Notes: a model not told the origin generated them from the letters alone. Positions 27,465 to 38,127 are shown, counted from the first letter of the stretch. The stretch: DNA of 64,000 bases from Pseudomonadota bacterium (GCA_002747395.1 PDPE01000044.1:1-64000), one strand, 5' to 3'. Numbers and translations: made by a program.

Positions 27465-27662
27465 ATGGGTAAAACAGTCACTGTAGACTATGTAAAAGGG
27501 CAGAAGCTCGACGTTTACAAAGACAGGGAAGCTCTCGACAAAATGACCGAGGAGGAGCTTCACGAGGCAGCACTGAACGATCCTGATGCGCAACCGTTGT
27601 CGGAAGAACAGATCAGGCATTTTAAGCGGGTTAACCCAAACCTCCCTGAAAAGGAAGCCTGA
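27465..27662 (+). CDS. Small antitoxin-like protein beside the broken BrnT
   Basis: A 65-residue acidic protein (MGKTVTVDYVKGQKLDVY at the start; DPDAQPLSEEQIRHFKRVNP near the end). The C-terminal part resembles the short DPD-x-PL segment of antitoxins that accompany BrnT-type toxins, so it is probably the remaining partner of the broken toxin. It begins 6 bp after the toxin's stop codon. An alternative ATG at 27453 overlaps that stop. Without a working toxin it may be decaying, or it may still act as a repressor or against a related toxin elsewhere. Confidence 0.55.
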   Translation: MGKTVTVDYVKGQKLDVYKDREALDKMTEEELHEAALNDPDAQPLSEEQIRHFKRVNPNLPEKEA

Positions 27663-27694
27663 AACAGGTAGGAAAATCGTTCTCGAAGAACTCC

Positions 27695-28552
27695 CTAAAA
27701 CAGATCACCGGGCTTTTTGCTCATGGAGCGATTCACATAAATATCGTATCGGCTGCTCTTTCCCTTCATTTCATAGGTGGGCTTCAGGTTATCCAGCCAG
27801 GGTGACCTTGATGCCCGCTTGACAACGACCCGGTAAATTGCCTTTTCCCTGGCAGAGCGTAACAGCTCACCGCTATCTTCGTCGCTCCCCACCAATTCGT
27901 GGAAATATCGCATTTCTTTTTTTACCAGTGCCGTTTTATCCCGACGAGGAAACATCGGATCCAGATAAACCACATCAACACTATCCGAAGGCTGCTGTGC
28001 CAGCCACAGTTTTGCATCCGTATGTATCAGGGTCATTCGGTCAAGAACCGGCAGCAAATCCGCTCCACCAACCGAAGCCGCCTGCTCCAGACCCGACAGG
28101 AGCAGCTCGTGAACAATGACAGACCGTTCCAGTAACCTGACCTTGCAGCCCAGTGAAGCCAGAACAAATGCATCTCCCCCAAGTCCGGCCGTGGCGTCCA
28201 ATACATGCAGCCCGGAACGGGAAGAAACCCCCACCGCCTTTGCAATCAATTGCCCCTTGCCACCGCCATATTTTCGACGATGATCATTTTTACCCCCTGA
28301 AAAATCACACCTGATTCCATGACCAAGCGACTTGTTTTCGAAAGAAAAGAGCTCGACCCCTTGTGCGGAGTAACACAGGCCGCAAGAGGTTTTGCACCCG
28401 GACTTGATACTGTCGGTCAGGGTTGGCTGGATGGAGTCGATCAAAGGGAACCCGTACCGGATTGAAAAGGCCCGGGCACGGCGTGCGTCCCCTCCTTTCA
28501 GGCAGACTACTGTGACAGTCAAGGGGGATGTCATAAGTGCGGAGGGTTCCAT
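27695..28552 (-). CDS. rsmJ: 16S rRNA (guanine1516-N2)-methyltransferase
   Basis: It methylates G1516 of 16S rRNA using S-adenosylmethionine. The 285-residue protein has the SAM-binding motif VLDATAGLGGDAFVLASLGC and the catalytic-type segment YLDPMFPRR, both characteristic of RsmJ (YhiQ). The start is uncertain: TTG 28564, ATG 28552 and ATG 28534 are in frame. 28552 is used here. It directly follows the small gene at 28565–28918, so the two are probably co-transcribed. Confidence 0.9.
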   Translation of the reverse strand: MEPSALMTSPLTVTVVCLKGGDARRARAFSIRYGFPLIDSIQPTLTDSIKSGCKTSCGLCYSAQGVELFSFENKSLGHGIRCDFSGGKNDHRRKYGGGKGQLIAKAVGVSSRSGLHVLDATAGLGGDAFVLASLGCKVRLLERSVIVHELLLSGLEQAASVGGADLLPVLDRMTLIHTDAKLWLAQQPSDSVDVVYLDPMFPRRDKTALVKKEMRYFHELVGSDEDSGELLRSAREKAIYRVVVKRASRSPWLDNLKPTYEMKGKSSRYDIYVNRSMSKKPGDLF

Positions 28553-28564
28553 AGAAGGGTTCAA

Positions 28565-28918
28565 TCAGACAAAAATATCGACACCAACCAGTTCCCCGCC
28601 GTTTGAGGAAGAAGAAAGATTGGCCGTTTCGCTGTAGGCTGCCAACGCCTTCTGGTTACGACCGGGAAGCTCCTCAAAGGCTCTCTGGCGCTGAAGATTC
28701 ACCTCTCGGGTTTCTGATTTGGCCTCAACCTTGCGCTGAATGGCGTTATAGTCTATCCGCTCGGGTACATTCCGATTGTGCTGATCAGCGGCCCGCTGTT
28801 CGTCCTGATCCCGACGATCTCGCAACGAATCGGCCACCCGGGCACCAGACGCCGCTCCCTTTTTCCCGGGGGAGTGAATATGGCTGAGTATAACTCCATT
28901 GATATCAATCGGCATCAT
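28565..28918 (-). CDS. Small hydrophilic protein of unknown function
   Basis: A 117-residue protein, strongly charged, helical in the middle (runs of Arg/Asp/Glu and Gln at about 25–90), ending NGGELVGVDIFV. Short proteins with this type of ending are found beside housekeeping genes in other gammaproteobacteria, but I know of no function. No membrane segment, signal peptide or metal motif is seen. ATG at 28918 or 28915, without a good ribosome site. It lies just upstream of rsmJ. Confidence 0.55.
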   Translation of the reverse strand: MMPIDINGVILSHIHSPGKKGAASGARVADSLRDRRDQDEQRAADQHNRNVPERIDYNAIQRKVEAKSETREVNLQRQRAFEELPGRNQKALAAYSETANLSSSSNGGELVGVDIFV

Positions 28919-28989
28919 CAGTCAGTCATTCTATAAAAGCTTACCAACGAGTATAGACTATCAAACATATGTCCTGGTTATTTAACAAG

Positions 28990-29093
28990 CAGGATTGGGC
29001 ATTTTTTCGACTATTTTTAGCCATTTTCGACTATTCGCAACCACTTCCGGCCATTCGTAATCACTCACAACCACTTACAACTACAAGCTACAA
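28990..29093. repeat. Degenerate low-complexity repeat
   Basis: The gap between the small gene (28565–28918) and uppP holds degenerate repeats of CGACTATT, AACCACTT and ACAACTACAAGC. Copies are short and imperfect. No gene or hairpin is visible. Confidence 0.45.
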
Positions 29094-29924
29094 CTACAAG
29101 CCACCACCAAACATCAAAAAGCCGAACAGTACCAGGCCCAGCACAATCCGATAATAGACAAACGGCATAAAGCCGATTTTTTGCAGGAACTTTAAAAACA
29201 GATGAATGCAACAAAACGCACTCACAAAAGAGAGAGCCGCGCCAAGAGCAATATCTCCCCATTGGGTCGCGCCACCTGCTTCCATCAATTCTTTGGTTTT
29301 TAATCCGCCAGCGGCGAGAATCAGTGGAATGGAAAGCAAAAAGGAAAACCTTGCCGCGGCATCCCTGCTCCAGCCCAGAGCCAGGGCTGCTGTCATGGTT
29401 ATGCCACTGCGGGAAGTTCCCGGTATCAGTGCCAGGGCCTGCGCGCAGCCCACGATAAGGGTTTCCAGCAAGGTTACCTGCCAGATTCCTTTCCGCTCGT
29501 TGTGGCGCCTGTCTGCAAAACCCAGCATGACTCCGAAAAAAACGGTAGCAACAGCAATCACCAGTGTTGATCGCAAGTGAGCTTCAATGACATCGCCCAG
29601 CATCAAACCGGCCAACCCGGCGGGAATTGTGGCGATAATAATAAACCAGGCCAGCCGGGCCTCCAGAGCGCCCTGCTCCTCGCCGTGTACCTTGCCGGGA
29701 ACCAGACTCACACACCAGGATTTTAAAAGCCCCGTGATATCCTGGCGAAAGTACAGCATAACGGCAAACAGGGTTCCCACATGAACGGCCACATCAAATG
29801 CCAGACCCTGGTCTTGCCAACCCAGTACCTGAGCGGGCAGAATCAAATGAGCAGAACTGGATACGGGTAAAAATTCGGTCAGCCCCTGTATCACAGCCAA
29901 AACGATAAGTTGAATCAAGTCCAT
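29094..29924 (-). CDS. uppP: Undecaprenyl-diphosphatase
   Basis: It recycles the lipid carrier of cell-wall synthesis by removing a phosphate from undecaprenyl diphosphate at the inner membrane, and confers bacitracin resistance (BacA). The 276-residue protein has about eight hydrophobic segments and both active-site motifs: QGLTEFLPVSSSAHLIL near the N-terminus and PGTSRSG around residue 170. ATG 29924 is the start; the three upstream in-frame codons begin with TTG. tsaB ends 74 bp upstream on the same strand. Confidence 0.94.
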   Translation of the reverse strand: MDLIQLIVLAVIQGLTEFLPVSSSAHLILPAQVLGWQDQGLAFDVAVHVGTLFAVMLYFRQDITGLLKSWCVSLVPGKVHGEEQGALEARLAWFIIIATIPAGLAGLMLGDVIEAHLRSTLVIAVATVFFGVMLGFADRRHNERKGIWQVTLLETLIVGCAQALALIPGTSRSGITMTAALALGWSRDAAARFSFLLSIPLILAAGGLKTKELMEAGGATQWGDIALGAALSFVSAFCCIHLFLKFLQKIGFMPFVYYRIVLGLVLFGFLMFGGGL

Positions 29925-29997
29925 ATGTGACAACCAGTTTACACTTCAGTTCAAATAACGACCCGGCTATCAATACGACACCGGAATACAGCATATA

Positions 29998-30780
29998 TTA
30001 CCGGCCCGGCAGCTTTTTCCAGGTGACTTCGTCGCGCAGATAAACAGGTGATGCCTTTTCCGGCGCTTTGCTGCTGTTTTGCCCCTGCTGACTGTAAGCG
30101 AGACAGGCAATCTCGGCGGCACGAGCCACAGTATCAGAAAAAATGGCGTCAACGGGCTGGCGCAACCGGCATTGCAAGCTGTCCCTGTAGTTTTTCCAGC
30201 CATCTCCCATCGCAATCAATGGGCAGGATTGCCCGGTTTTGCTTCCTGACAACGAATCAAAAAAAGACTCATCTACGGGAACACTTTCCGGAGAGGTCAC
30301 AGACGGCCCGGACAATCGGGTCAAGCTGACCCTGTCCAGTCTGCCGGGTGGGCAATCCCTGATGGAAACCTGATAGAGAGACCAATAGACTTCGGACATC
30401 CTCGCATCAACAGCAACGGCGGCATACCATTCGAGCGGGTGCGGGGAAAGTCCACCCTGTACCTTTTCGACACTTTGCAAGGCCAGGGCATCAAGGGTAG
30501 AGATTTCAATAACAGGCAAATCACTGCCATAGGCCAACCCCTGAGCGACCCCGGCCGCAATCCTCAGGCCAGTAAAGGCCCCGGGGCCACAACCAAATGC
30601 AATCGCGTCAATCTCGGTAAGAGAGACTTCGACTTGCGTCAACAGTCGCTTCACCATCGGCAAGAGTTTTCTGGTGTGTTCCCGGGGAGCAATGTCAAAT
30701 AATGCCGTCACTTCCCCATCAGCATTGAGTGCAACCGAGCACCCGTCTGATGATGTATCCAATGCCAGTATAGTCCGCAT
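29998..30780 (-). CDS. tsaB: tRNA threonylcarbamoyladenosine biosynthesis protein TsaB
   Basis: TsaB is the non-catalytic scaffold that works with TsaD and TsaE to place t6A at position 37 of ANN-decoding tRNAs. The 260-residue protein has the ASKHA-fold beginnings ILALDTSSDGCSVAL and the conserved GCGPGAFTGLRIAAGVAQGL. Length is slightly above the E. coli protein (231). It lies between adk and uppP on the minus strand. Confidence 0.93.
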   Translation of the reverse strand: MRTILALDTSSDGCSVALNADGEVTALFDIAPREHTRKLLPMVKRLLTQVEVSLTEIDAIAFGCGPGAFTGLRIAAGVAQGLAYGSDLPVIEISTLDALALQSVEKVQGGLSPHPLEWYAAVAVDARMSEVYWSLYQVSIRDCPPGRLDRVSLTRLSGPSVTSPESVPVDESFFDSLSGSKTGQSCPLIAMGDGWKNYRDSLQCRLRQPVDAIFSDTVARAAEIACLAYSQQGQNSSKAPEKASPVYLRDEVTWKKLPGR

Positions 30781-30826
30781 AACCTTTGTATTCTTGAATG
30801 GAAATGTGCCTGCTCACAGAGACCTG

Positions 30827-30864
30827 TATCGAGCGAGTGATCACTTATCGAACGAGTGGTCACA
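30827..30864. repeat. 19-bp imperfect tandem repeat, two copies
   Basis: Units at 30827–30845 and 30846–30864 share TATCGA-CGAGTG-TCAC and differ at only two or three positions. They lie in the gap between tsaB and adk. Confidence 0.75.
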
Positions 30865-30914
30865 AAAAAACATGTGCAAAAAGCCCCACTGAGAACAGGC
30901 AACAGCCCTGCCGA

Positions 30915-31919
<1,005 letters not shown>

Positions 31920-34559
31920 CTAGCCGGTATTTCTCATTCCGGCGGCAATTCCGGCCATTGTTACCTTTAGCGCCCGCTCGACCGCTGCCGAGTCGCCTTC
32001 AGGGTGATTTCTGTCCCTGTATAGCAACTCGGACTGCAAAAAGTGCAGAGGGTCGGTGTACGGATTTCTTACGCTCATGGATTGACGAAATACCGGTGTT
32101 CCTTCGAGTAACTCCGACTGTTTTTTTATTTTATTGACCACGTTACGGGCAACGTTCAACCGGTTTCTTAAATGACCACCTAACAGGTGCAACTCATCTG
32201 GCACCAGTTTTTTCTCATAGTATGCCGCGATGTAAGGGTCTGCCTTGGAAAGAACCATTTCCAGCATATCCATATGGGTGCCAAAAAACGGCCAGTCCGC
32301 GATCATGGCCTGCAGGGTTTTCTCTCCTTCTCCTGCGCATTCAAGGGCAAGCGCTTCATCGGCACCCAGCCAGGCGGGCAACATCATTCTCATCTGGGTC
32401 CATGCAAAAATCCAGGGGATGGCACGCAAACTCTCTATTCCGCCACTCGCTTTTCTTCTTGCGGGTCGGCTTCCCAAAGCCAGTTTACCCAGCTCTTGCT
32501 CCGGTGTCGCCATACGGAAATAGCGCACGAAATCGGGGTTTTCCCTTACCGTATCTCTATAGGATTTCAGCGAGACACTGGTCAGGCGATTCATCATTTC
32601 CCGCCACTCGGCAGCCGGTGTTGGCGGCGGCAGCAAGGATGCCTCGATCACCGCAGAGGTATACAGTGTCATGCTTTGTATGGCAATTTTGGGCAACCCG
32701 AACTTGAAGCGTATCATTTCGCCCTGTTCGGTAATACGAAACGTGCCATTCACCGAACCGGGAGGCTGGGACAGTATCGCCTTGTTTGCAGGGCCACCCC
32801 CCCGACCGACAGTACCACCCCGACCATGGAAAAGCGTTAGCCTGATACCCTGCTCCTGCGCCACCCTTACCAATTGCTCCTGGGCCTGATACTGTGCCCA
32901 GGCGGCCATCATCTGGCCCGCATCCCTGGCCGAGTCAGAATAGCCGATCATGGCTTCCTGATCGCCATTCGTATAGTTTTTATACCAGTCAAGCGATAGC
33001 AGGCGATCGATACAATCAGCGGCACCTTCCAGGTCAGACAGGGTTTCAAACAGGGGAACAACCCGCATCGGATGGCTGACCCCGCTTTCCTGCAACAGCA
33101 AAATGACAGATAGCACATCAGAAGGGTTGCTTGCCATTGAGATAACATAAGAGCCCAGCGCCTCACTCGGCTGCATGGCGACGATACCACAGGTATCCAG
33201 CACTTCTTTCGATTCAGGACTCACAGGCCACTCCCGTGGCACCAGAGGGCGCTTGCTGGCAAGTTCTCGCAGCAAAAATGCCTGCTTGTCCTCTTCGCTC
33301 CAGGCGTCAAACGAACCCAGCCCGAGATACTCTGTCACCTCATTGATTACCTTGCTGTGCCTGCCCGACTCCTGGCGAATATCCAGCTTGACCAGTTCGA
33401 GACCAAAACAGCCAACCCGCCGTATGAGATTGAGAAGTTCTCCCTGAGCGACCACTTTCATATTCTGTTCGCAGAGCGAGTCATAGCACAACATCAAGGC
33501 AGACATCAGCTCCTGATTATCAACCAGGGCATCCCGGGGCAAGGCCGTCGGTATATTCATGGATTGCTCACACCAGGCCCGCGTGATATGTAATCGGCGA
33601 CGCAGGTCAGCCAGTACAGCCCGGTACGGCTCATCGGAGTAATCCGCCTTTTCACAGAGTTCACGACTGGCCGCGGACATTGACAGTTCGGCCCGCAAGC
33701 GGTCGATGTCCCTGATATACAGGTCGGCAGCCATCCAGCGGCTGAGCAGAAATATCTGCCGTGTCACCTGCGATGTCACATTCGGGTTGCCATCCCGGTC
33801 TCCTCCCATCCAGGACGATATAACAACAGGGTGCACGGTCAGCGGAAGCTCGATATCAAACACTGATTGCAGAGCGCTATCCAGTTGTCTTAAAAATTGC
33901 GGCAATGCTTCCCAAAGACTGTTTTCAATGACCGCGAACCCCCACTTTGCTTCGTCCTGAGGGGTTGGTCTGTCCTTTCTGATTTCATCAGTATGCCATG
34001 CCTGGGCAACAAGTTGTCGGAGTCGGCTAACTATCTGCTCTTTTTCCCGATCGCTCAAGTCGTCGTGATCCAGTTCATCCAGGCACAGGGCCATTTGATC
34101 ATATTTCATAATCAGGGTACGACGGGTCACTTCAGTCGGGTGTGCGGTAAGCACGAACTCGATACGAAGTTCTGCCAGCAGTTTGTTCAGAGCGTCTCTG
34201 GTGATTCCTGCCTCTTTAAGTCGTTTAAAGAGACTTTCCAGTTCTTCAATAGCTCCATCCCGGTCTTCGTCAGCCCTGACTCGCCTGACTCCATGATACT
34301 GTTCTGCCAGGTTGGCCATATTCAGGAACTGGTTAAAGGCACGAGTCACGGGCAACAATTCATCTTCAGAGAGAGAAGCGAGCAGACGGAGCAGTTCCTC
34401 ACTGTTACCTCCGGCCCCGCTCCGCCCGGCCTTCGATGCCTTGCGAATCGCCTCGATTTTCCCCAAAAAATCCTTTCCCAGGTGATTTTCTATGCTTTCC
34501 CCGAGCAGGGAACCCAACATTCGTACGTTATCCCGCAATGCAGGATGCAATTCAACCAT
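31920..34559 (-). CDS. ppc: Phosphoenolpyruvate carboxylase
   Basis: It carboxylates phosphoenolpyruvate to oxaloacetate, replenishing the citric-acid cycle. The 879-residue protein is of normal bacterial length. Catalytic histidine lies in VLTAHPTEVTRRT, the second conserved site in FHGRGGTVGRGGGP, and the C-terminus ends MRNTG, as is usual. In-frame TTG at 34565 is rejected; ATG 34559 has GGAG 6 bp upstream. It is flanked by adk and mazG on the same strand with long gaps, so probably a single transcription unit. Confidence 0.96.
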   Translation of the reverse strand: MVELHPALRDNVRMLGSLLGESIENHLGKDFLGKIEAIRKASKAGRSGAGGNSEELLRLLASLSEDELLPVTRAFNQFLNMANLAEQYHGVRRVRADEDRDGAIEELESLFKRLKEAGITRDALNKLLAELRIEFVLTAHPTEVTRRTLIMKYDQMALCLDELDHDDLSDREKEQIVSRLRQLVAQAWHTDEIRKDRPTPQDEAKWGFAVIENSLWEALPQFLRQLDSALQSVFDIELPLTVHPVVISSWMGGDRDGNPNVTSQVTRQIFLLSRWMAADLYIRDIDRLRAELSMSAASRELCEKADYSDEPYRAVLADLRRRLHITRAWCEQSMNIPTALPRDALVDNQELMSALMLCYDSLCEQNMKVVAQGELLNLIRRVGCFGLELVKLDIRQESGRHSKVINEVTEYLGLGSFDAWSEEDKQAFLLRELASKRPLVPREWPVSPESKEVLDTCGIVAMQPSEALGSYVISMASNPSDVLSVILLLQESGVSHPMRVVPLFETLSDLEGAADCIDRLLSLDWYKNYTNGDQEAMIGYSDSARDAGQMMAAWAQYQAQEQLVRVAQEQGIRLTLFHGRGGTVGRGGGPANKAILSQPPGSVNGTFRITEQGEMIRFKFGLPKIAIQSMTLYTSAVIEASLLPPPTPAAEWREMMNRLTSVSLKSYRDTVRENPDFVRYFRMATPEQELGKLALGSRPARRKASGGIESLRAIPWIFAWTQMRMMLPAWLGADEALALECAGEGEKTLQAMIADWPFFGTHMDMLEMVLSKADPYIAAYYEKKLVPDELHLLGGHLRNRLNVARNVVNKIKKQSELLEGTPVFRQSMSVRNPYTDPLHFLQSELLYRDRNHPEGDSAAVERALKVTMAGIAAGMRNTG

Positions 34560-34693
34560 GCCCAACTCCTCTCAACCCGACTCTGAAAACCAAAATGAAA
34601 CGTCACTACGCACCCGCCTGGTATAAAACTCCGTCGGCAGTCTGTGCTGCAAGCGTGAATGAGTACCATTTAACAGTAAAGAAAACCTGCCGA

Positions 34694-35578
34694 CTATAAC
34701 TCCTTTTCTTTCAGAAGCTGTTTTGCTTCTTGCCACCAGGCTTCCATTTCCTCCAGGCTGGCTTGTCCCTTTTGCCCGCCTTGTTCCTGCAAGCGTTTTT
34801 CAATATGACCAAATCGCTGCCTGAAACGATGATTGGCCTTTCTCAAGGCCTGATCAGGTTTGACCGACAAGAAACGGGCGATATTGACACAGCAAAACAG
34901 AACATCACCCAACTCGTGTTCAATTTCCTTACGATTGGCATCCAGGTATTCCTGACTTACAGGCTCTTGCCCGAGTGCCACCGCTTCCAGCTCATCCAGT
35001 TCCTCATCCAGTTTTTCGAAAACAGGATTGATATCGTCCCAGTCAAAACCGAGGCTCGCCGCTTTGTGTTGCATTTTTTCAGCGACTACCAGTGTGGGTA
35101 ATGCATTGGAGACCTGGTCGAGGATACTTTCGACGCCAGCACCTTCTCCCCGGGTTTCTGCTGCCTTTTCGGCCCGCTCTTCAGCCTTGATACGCTCCCA
35201 GTTTTCCCTGATCTTCTGCTCCGTGACTTCCTGCCCGGGTGCCAGACGACTGGCAAGCGTCTTGTCAGGAAATACATGCGGGTGACGCCTGATCAGCTTT
35301 TCAACAATGCCATGCACCACAGAAGCAAAATCAAAATGGCCCAGCTCCTGACCGAGCTGACAATAAAAGACTACCTGAAAAAGCAGGTCACCAAGCTCCT
35401 CCCTGATATGAGAGTAGTCTTTTTTCTCTATGGCTTCTGCCACTTCACAGGCTTCTTCAATGGTATGGGGCACGATTGAATCGAAATCCTGCCTTTTATC
35501 CCAGGGGCAACCATCGACAGGATCTCGCAGCCTGCGCATCAAATACAGCAGTTCTTCCAGTGTATATTGTTTTTCCAT
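34694..35578 (-). CDS. mazG: Nucleoside triphosphate pyrophosphohydrolase MazG
   Basis: It hydrolyses (d)NTPs to monophosphates and is linked to control of ppGpp effects and removal of abnormal nucleotides. The 294-residue protein has two MazG repeats: the first around residues 15–110 with the metal-binding EEACE and EELGDLLFQ motifs, the second around 180–260 with DELDE and EHELGDVLF. A variable charged linker joins them. It sits 56 bp downstream of relA on the same strand, a common gammaproteobacterial pairing. Confidence 0.95.
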   Translation of the reverse strand: MEKQYTLEELLYLMRRLRDPVDGCPWDKRQDFDSIVPHTIEEACEVAEAIEKKDYSHIREELGDLLFQVVFYCQLGQELGHFDFASVVHGIVEKLIRRHPHVFPDKTLASRLAPGQEVTEQKIRENWERIKAEERAEKAAETRGEGAGVESILDQVSNALPTLVVAEKMQHKAASLGFDWDDINPVFEKLDEELDELEAVALGQEPVSQEYLDANRKEIEHELGDVLFCCVNIARFLSVKPDQALRKANHRFRQRFGHIEKRLQEQGGQKGQASLEEMEAWWQEAKQLLKEKEL

Positions 35579-35634
35579 TGACCTGTTCCTCCCGGAGGTT
35601 GATCAAACCGGGTATTGATTAAACCAAACGCAAG

Positions 35635-37875
35635 TCAAGCCGACTTTACTCTTTTCGCTTCGACGACATTGGGTATTTGCTTGATTTGTGCCAGCACTTT
35701 TCCAAGTTGACCCAATCCGCTGACTTCCAGGGTAATTTTCAGCACAACAGTATTTTCAGCACTATTGGTCTGGGTGTTGACGTCAAGCAGATTGACTTTC
35801 TCATTTGCCAGAATAACGGTAATATCGCGCAGCAAGCCCGAACGGTCATAAGAGAGAATACTGATATCAACAGAATAGGAATCCTCCGCCTTCCCTCCCC
35901 AACTCACCTCAATAAACCGATTGGGGTCAGAGTCTCGCAGCACCATTGCATTTTGGCAATCCTCCCTGTGTATCGACACCCCCCTGCCAACAGTGATATA
36001 GCCGACTATGGGTTCTCCGGGAAGGGGTTTGCAGCAGTTCGCCAATGATGTTTTCAGCTTGCCGACACCACATACCTGAATATCATTTTCCTGATTGTGA
36101 GCCGGTGACGGGCGCCGATTCAGTTCCAGGCCGAGCTGTCTTTCCTTTGGTTCCGTGATTTGTTGTGCCTTATTCGCTACATGAGCCGGCTTCAGGTCAC
36201 CGGCACCTATCGCCGCAAACATATCATCAACAGTATGGTAGTTGACCGCCCGGGCAAGCTCCCGGAGATTCACTTCATCTACTGACAGGCGCTTCATTTC
36301 ATCTTCAAGAATGGCCCGACCATCAATGATATTTTGCTCCCGATCCTGTTGTTTGAACCAGTGAGTGACTTTCGCCCGGGCCCGGGATGTCTGGATATAC
36401 CCCAGGCCGGCATTCAACCAGTCCCTGCTGGGAGCCGGGTTATTGGAGGAAAGAATCGTCACCTGGTCACCCGTTTTAAGCGGATAGGTCAAGGGCACGA
36501 TCCGGCCATTGACCTTGGCACCCCGACAACCGTGACCGACTTCAGTATGCACCCGATAGGCAAAGTCAACAGGCGTTGCCCCCTGAGGCAGATCGACAAC
36601 ATGGCCGTCCGGAGTAAAGACGTACACGCGGTCAGAAGTCACATCAAATTTGATTTGCTCTACCAGACCGGTTAAATCTCCGATTTCTTCCTGCCACTCA
36701 AGCACCTGTCTCAACCAGTTGATTTTCTCTTCATAACTGGCCGATTTGTTTTTCCGGTCGGTTCCCTTGTACAACCAGTGGGCACAGACACCAAGCTCGG
36801 CCTCTTCGTGCATACCCCTGGTTCGAATCTGTACCTCGATAATTTTCCCACCCGGCCCTATCACGGCTGTGTGCAGGGAGCGATAGCCATTTTCCTTGGG
36901 GTTGGCAATATAATCGTCAAACTCATTCGGGATATGACGCCAGACAGAATGTACAATCCCCAGTACGGCGTAGCAGTCCTGCACGGAAGGAACCAGTATT
37001 CGAAAGGCACGTATATCGTATATCTGTGAAAAATCGACTCCCTTGCGCTTCATTTTCCGCCAGATGCTGTAAATATGTTTTGAACGCCCGCTTACCTCAC
37101 CGTCAATGTGGGCATTTTGCAACTCTTTTTTCAGCGTCGCTGCCACATCCTTGATAAACAGGTCGCGATCAACACGCTTCTCGTCCAGTTGTTTGGCTAT
37201 TTTTTTGTAAGCGGAATCATGCAGATATCGAAACGAAAGGTCTTCCAACTCCCATTTGAGATGCCCGACACCCAATCTGTGAGCCAGCGGTGCATAAATA
37301 TCAAACACCTCCCTGGCCACACGAAGGCGCCTTTCGGGAGTTGCATTCTTAACGGCACGGATCGCACAGGTTCGCTCTGCCAGTTTGAGCAGCACCACCC
37401 TGACATCATCTATCATGGTCACCAGCATCTTGCGAACATTGTCCAGCTGACCGTGACTCTGACCCAGAACATTGCCTTTTAGCGGATGATGTATGGCAGA
37501 AATGGCTGCCATTTCAAGCGCACCTGAAATCAGTTTTGCCACTTCCTTGCCATAGTCACTGGCCACGGCAGTCAGAGAAATCCGGCTTTCTCTCACAGAA
37601 CGATAGAGAATGGCGGCAATGATGACGCTTTCATCCAGGCTTAGTTCGGAGAGTATCTGGGCCATTTCCAGGCCAATAAGGAAACTGTTGGGGCCACTTG
37701 CCCAACCGGTACCGTCACTGACTGCGTTCTCAATAATATCACGACTTTGCAGGCAGGCCTGGCGCACCTGTTCAATATCATCAATATTTGATCGGGCCGA
37801 GAGTTTTTTTACCCACCGGTCGATATCAATATCGCCTTCCTGACTCATCGGGTGATCTTCTCTCACCTTTACCAT
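35635..37875 (-). CDS. relA: (p)ppGpp synthetase RelA
   Basis: RelA makes (p)ppGpp on stalled ribosomes during amino-acid starvation. The 746-residue protein has an N-terminal hydrolase-like domain whose HD motif is lost (IIAAILYRSVRES instead of the usual LLHDVIED), showing it is the synthetase-only type. The synthetase domain follows (YDIRAFRILVP, then NPKENGYRSLHTAV), then TGS (VYVFTPDGHVVDLPQGATPV), a zinc-finger-type region (ANCCKPLPGEPIVGY) and a C-terminal ACT domain. ATG 37875 is used (AAGGTG about 7 bp upstream) in preference to 37884. mazG follows. The usual upstream rlmD is absent. Confidence 0.95.
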   Translation of the reverse strand: MVKVREDHPMSQEGDIDIDRWVKKLSARSNIDDIEQVRQACLQSRDIIENAVSDGTGWASGPNSFLIGLEMAQILSELSLDESVIIAAILYRSVRESRISLTAVASDYGKEVAKLISGALEMAAISAIHHPLKGNVLGQSHGQLDNVRKMLVTMIDDVRVVLLKLAERTCAIRAVKNATPERRLRVAREVFDIYAPLAHRLGVGHLKWELEDLSFRYLHDSAYKKIAKQLDEKRVDRDLFIKDVAATLKKELQNAHIDGEVSGRSKHIYSIWRKMKRKGVDFSQIYDIRAFRILVPSVQDCYAVLGIVHSVWRHIPNEFDDYIANPKENGYRSLHTAVIGPGGKIIEVQIRTRGMHEEAELGVCAHWLYKGTDRKNKSASYEEKINWLRQVLEWQEEIGDLTGLVEQIKFDVTSDRVYVFTPDGHVVDLPQGATPVDFAYRVHTEVGHGCRGAKVNGRIVPLTYPLKTGDQVTILSSNNPAPSRDWLNAGLGYIQTSRARAKVTHWFKQQDREQNIIDGRAILEDEMKRLSVDEVNLRELARAVNYHTVDDMFAAIGAGDLKPAHVANKAQQITEPKERQLGLELNRRPSPAHNQENDIQVCGVGKLKTSLANCCKPLPGEPIVGYITVGRGVSIHREDCQNAMVLRDSDPNRFIEVSWGGKAEDSYSVDISILSYDRSGLLRDITVILANEKVNLLDVNTQTNSAENTVVLKITLEVSGLGQLGKVLAQIKQIPNVVEAKRVKSA

Positions 37876-37937
37876 ATGATTCACCTTTTGCCCGAGTGAT
37901 GGCGACTTTATCGTTTTTTGACCGTTTCCAGCCGGGA

Positions 37938-38085
37938 AATGAAAAACCGCATTCTGATTTTGGCATTTTTTCCTGCCATATTATATTGATATCGCTGCTA
38001 CCGGCAGTCTGTTTCACGTATAGCGCGGCTATCTATCCGGGAACGGAAGCATTATGCTGCATGCAGACCCACAAAGCTACTCCAC
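37938..38085 (+). pseudogene. Decayed partial copy of the gacS/barA 5' end
   Basis: 37938–38032 matches the first codons of the downstream kinase gene (38378 on: AAAAACCGCATTCTG, then CTGCCATATT, CCGGCAGTCT). It then jumps to a second block (about 38036–38085) that matches 38632–38681 (AGCATTATGCTGCATGCAG). About 160 bp between the blocks are missing, and 5 extra bases in the first block shift the frame. It is therefore a non-coding relic of a duplication of the gacS start lying between relA and gacS. Confidence 0.85.
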
Positions 38086-38127
38086 TGACTGTAATGTCAA
38101 GGCTCGTTTCACAGGGAGGATATTCAT

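Noticed and set aside
36061..36100. Frameshift or truncation in relA because the HD motif is missing
   Set aside because: Loss of the hydrolase HD residues is normal for RelA in gammaproteobacteria; the gene is full length.
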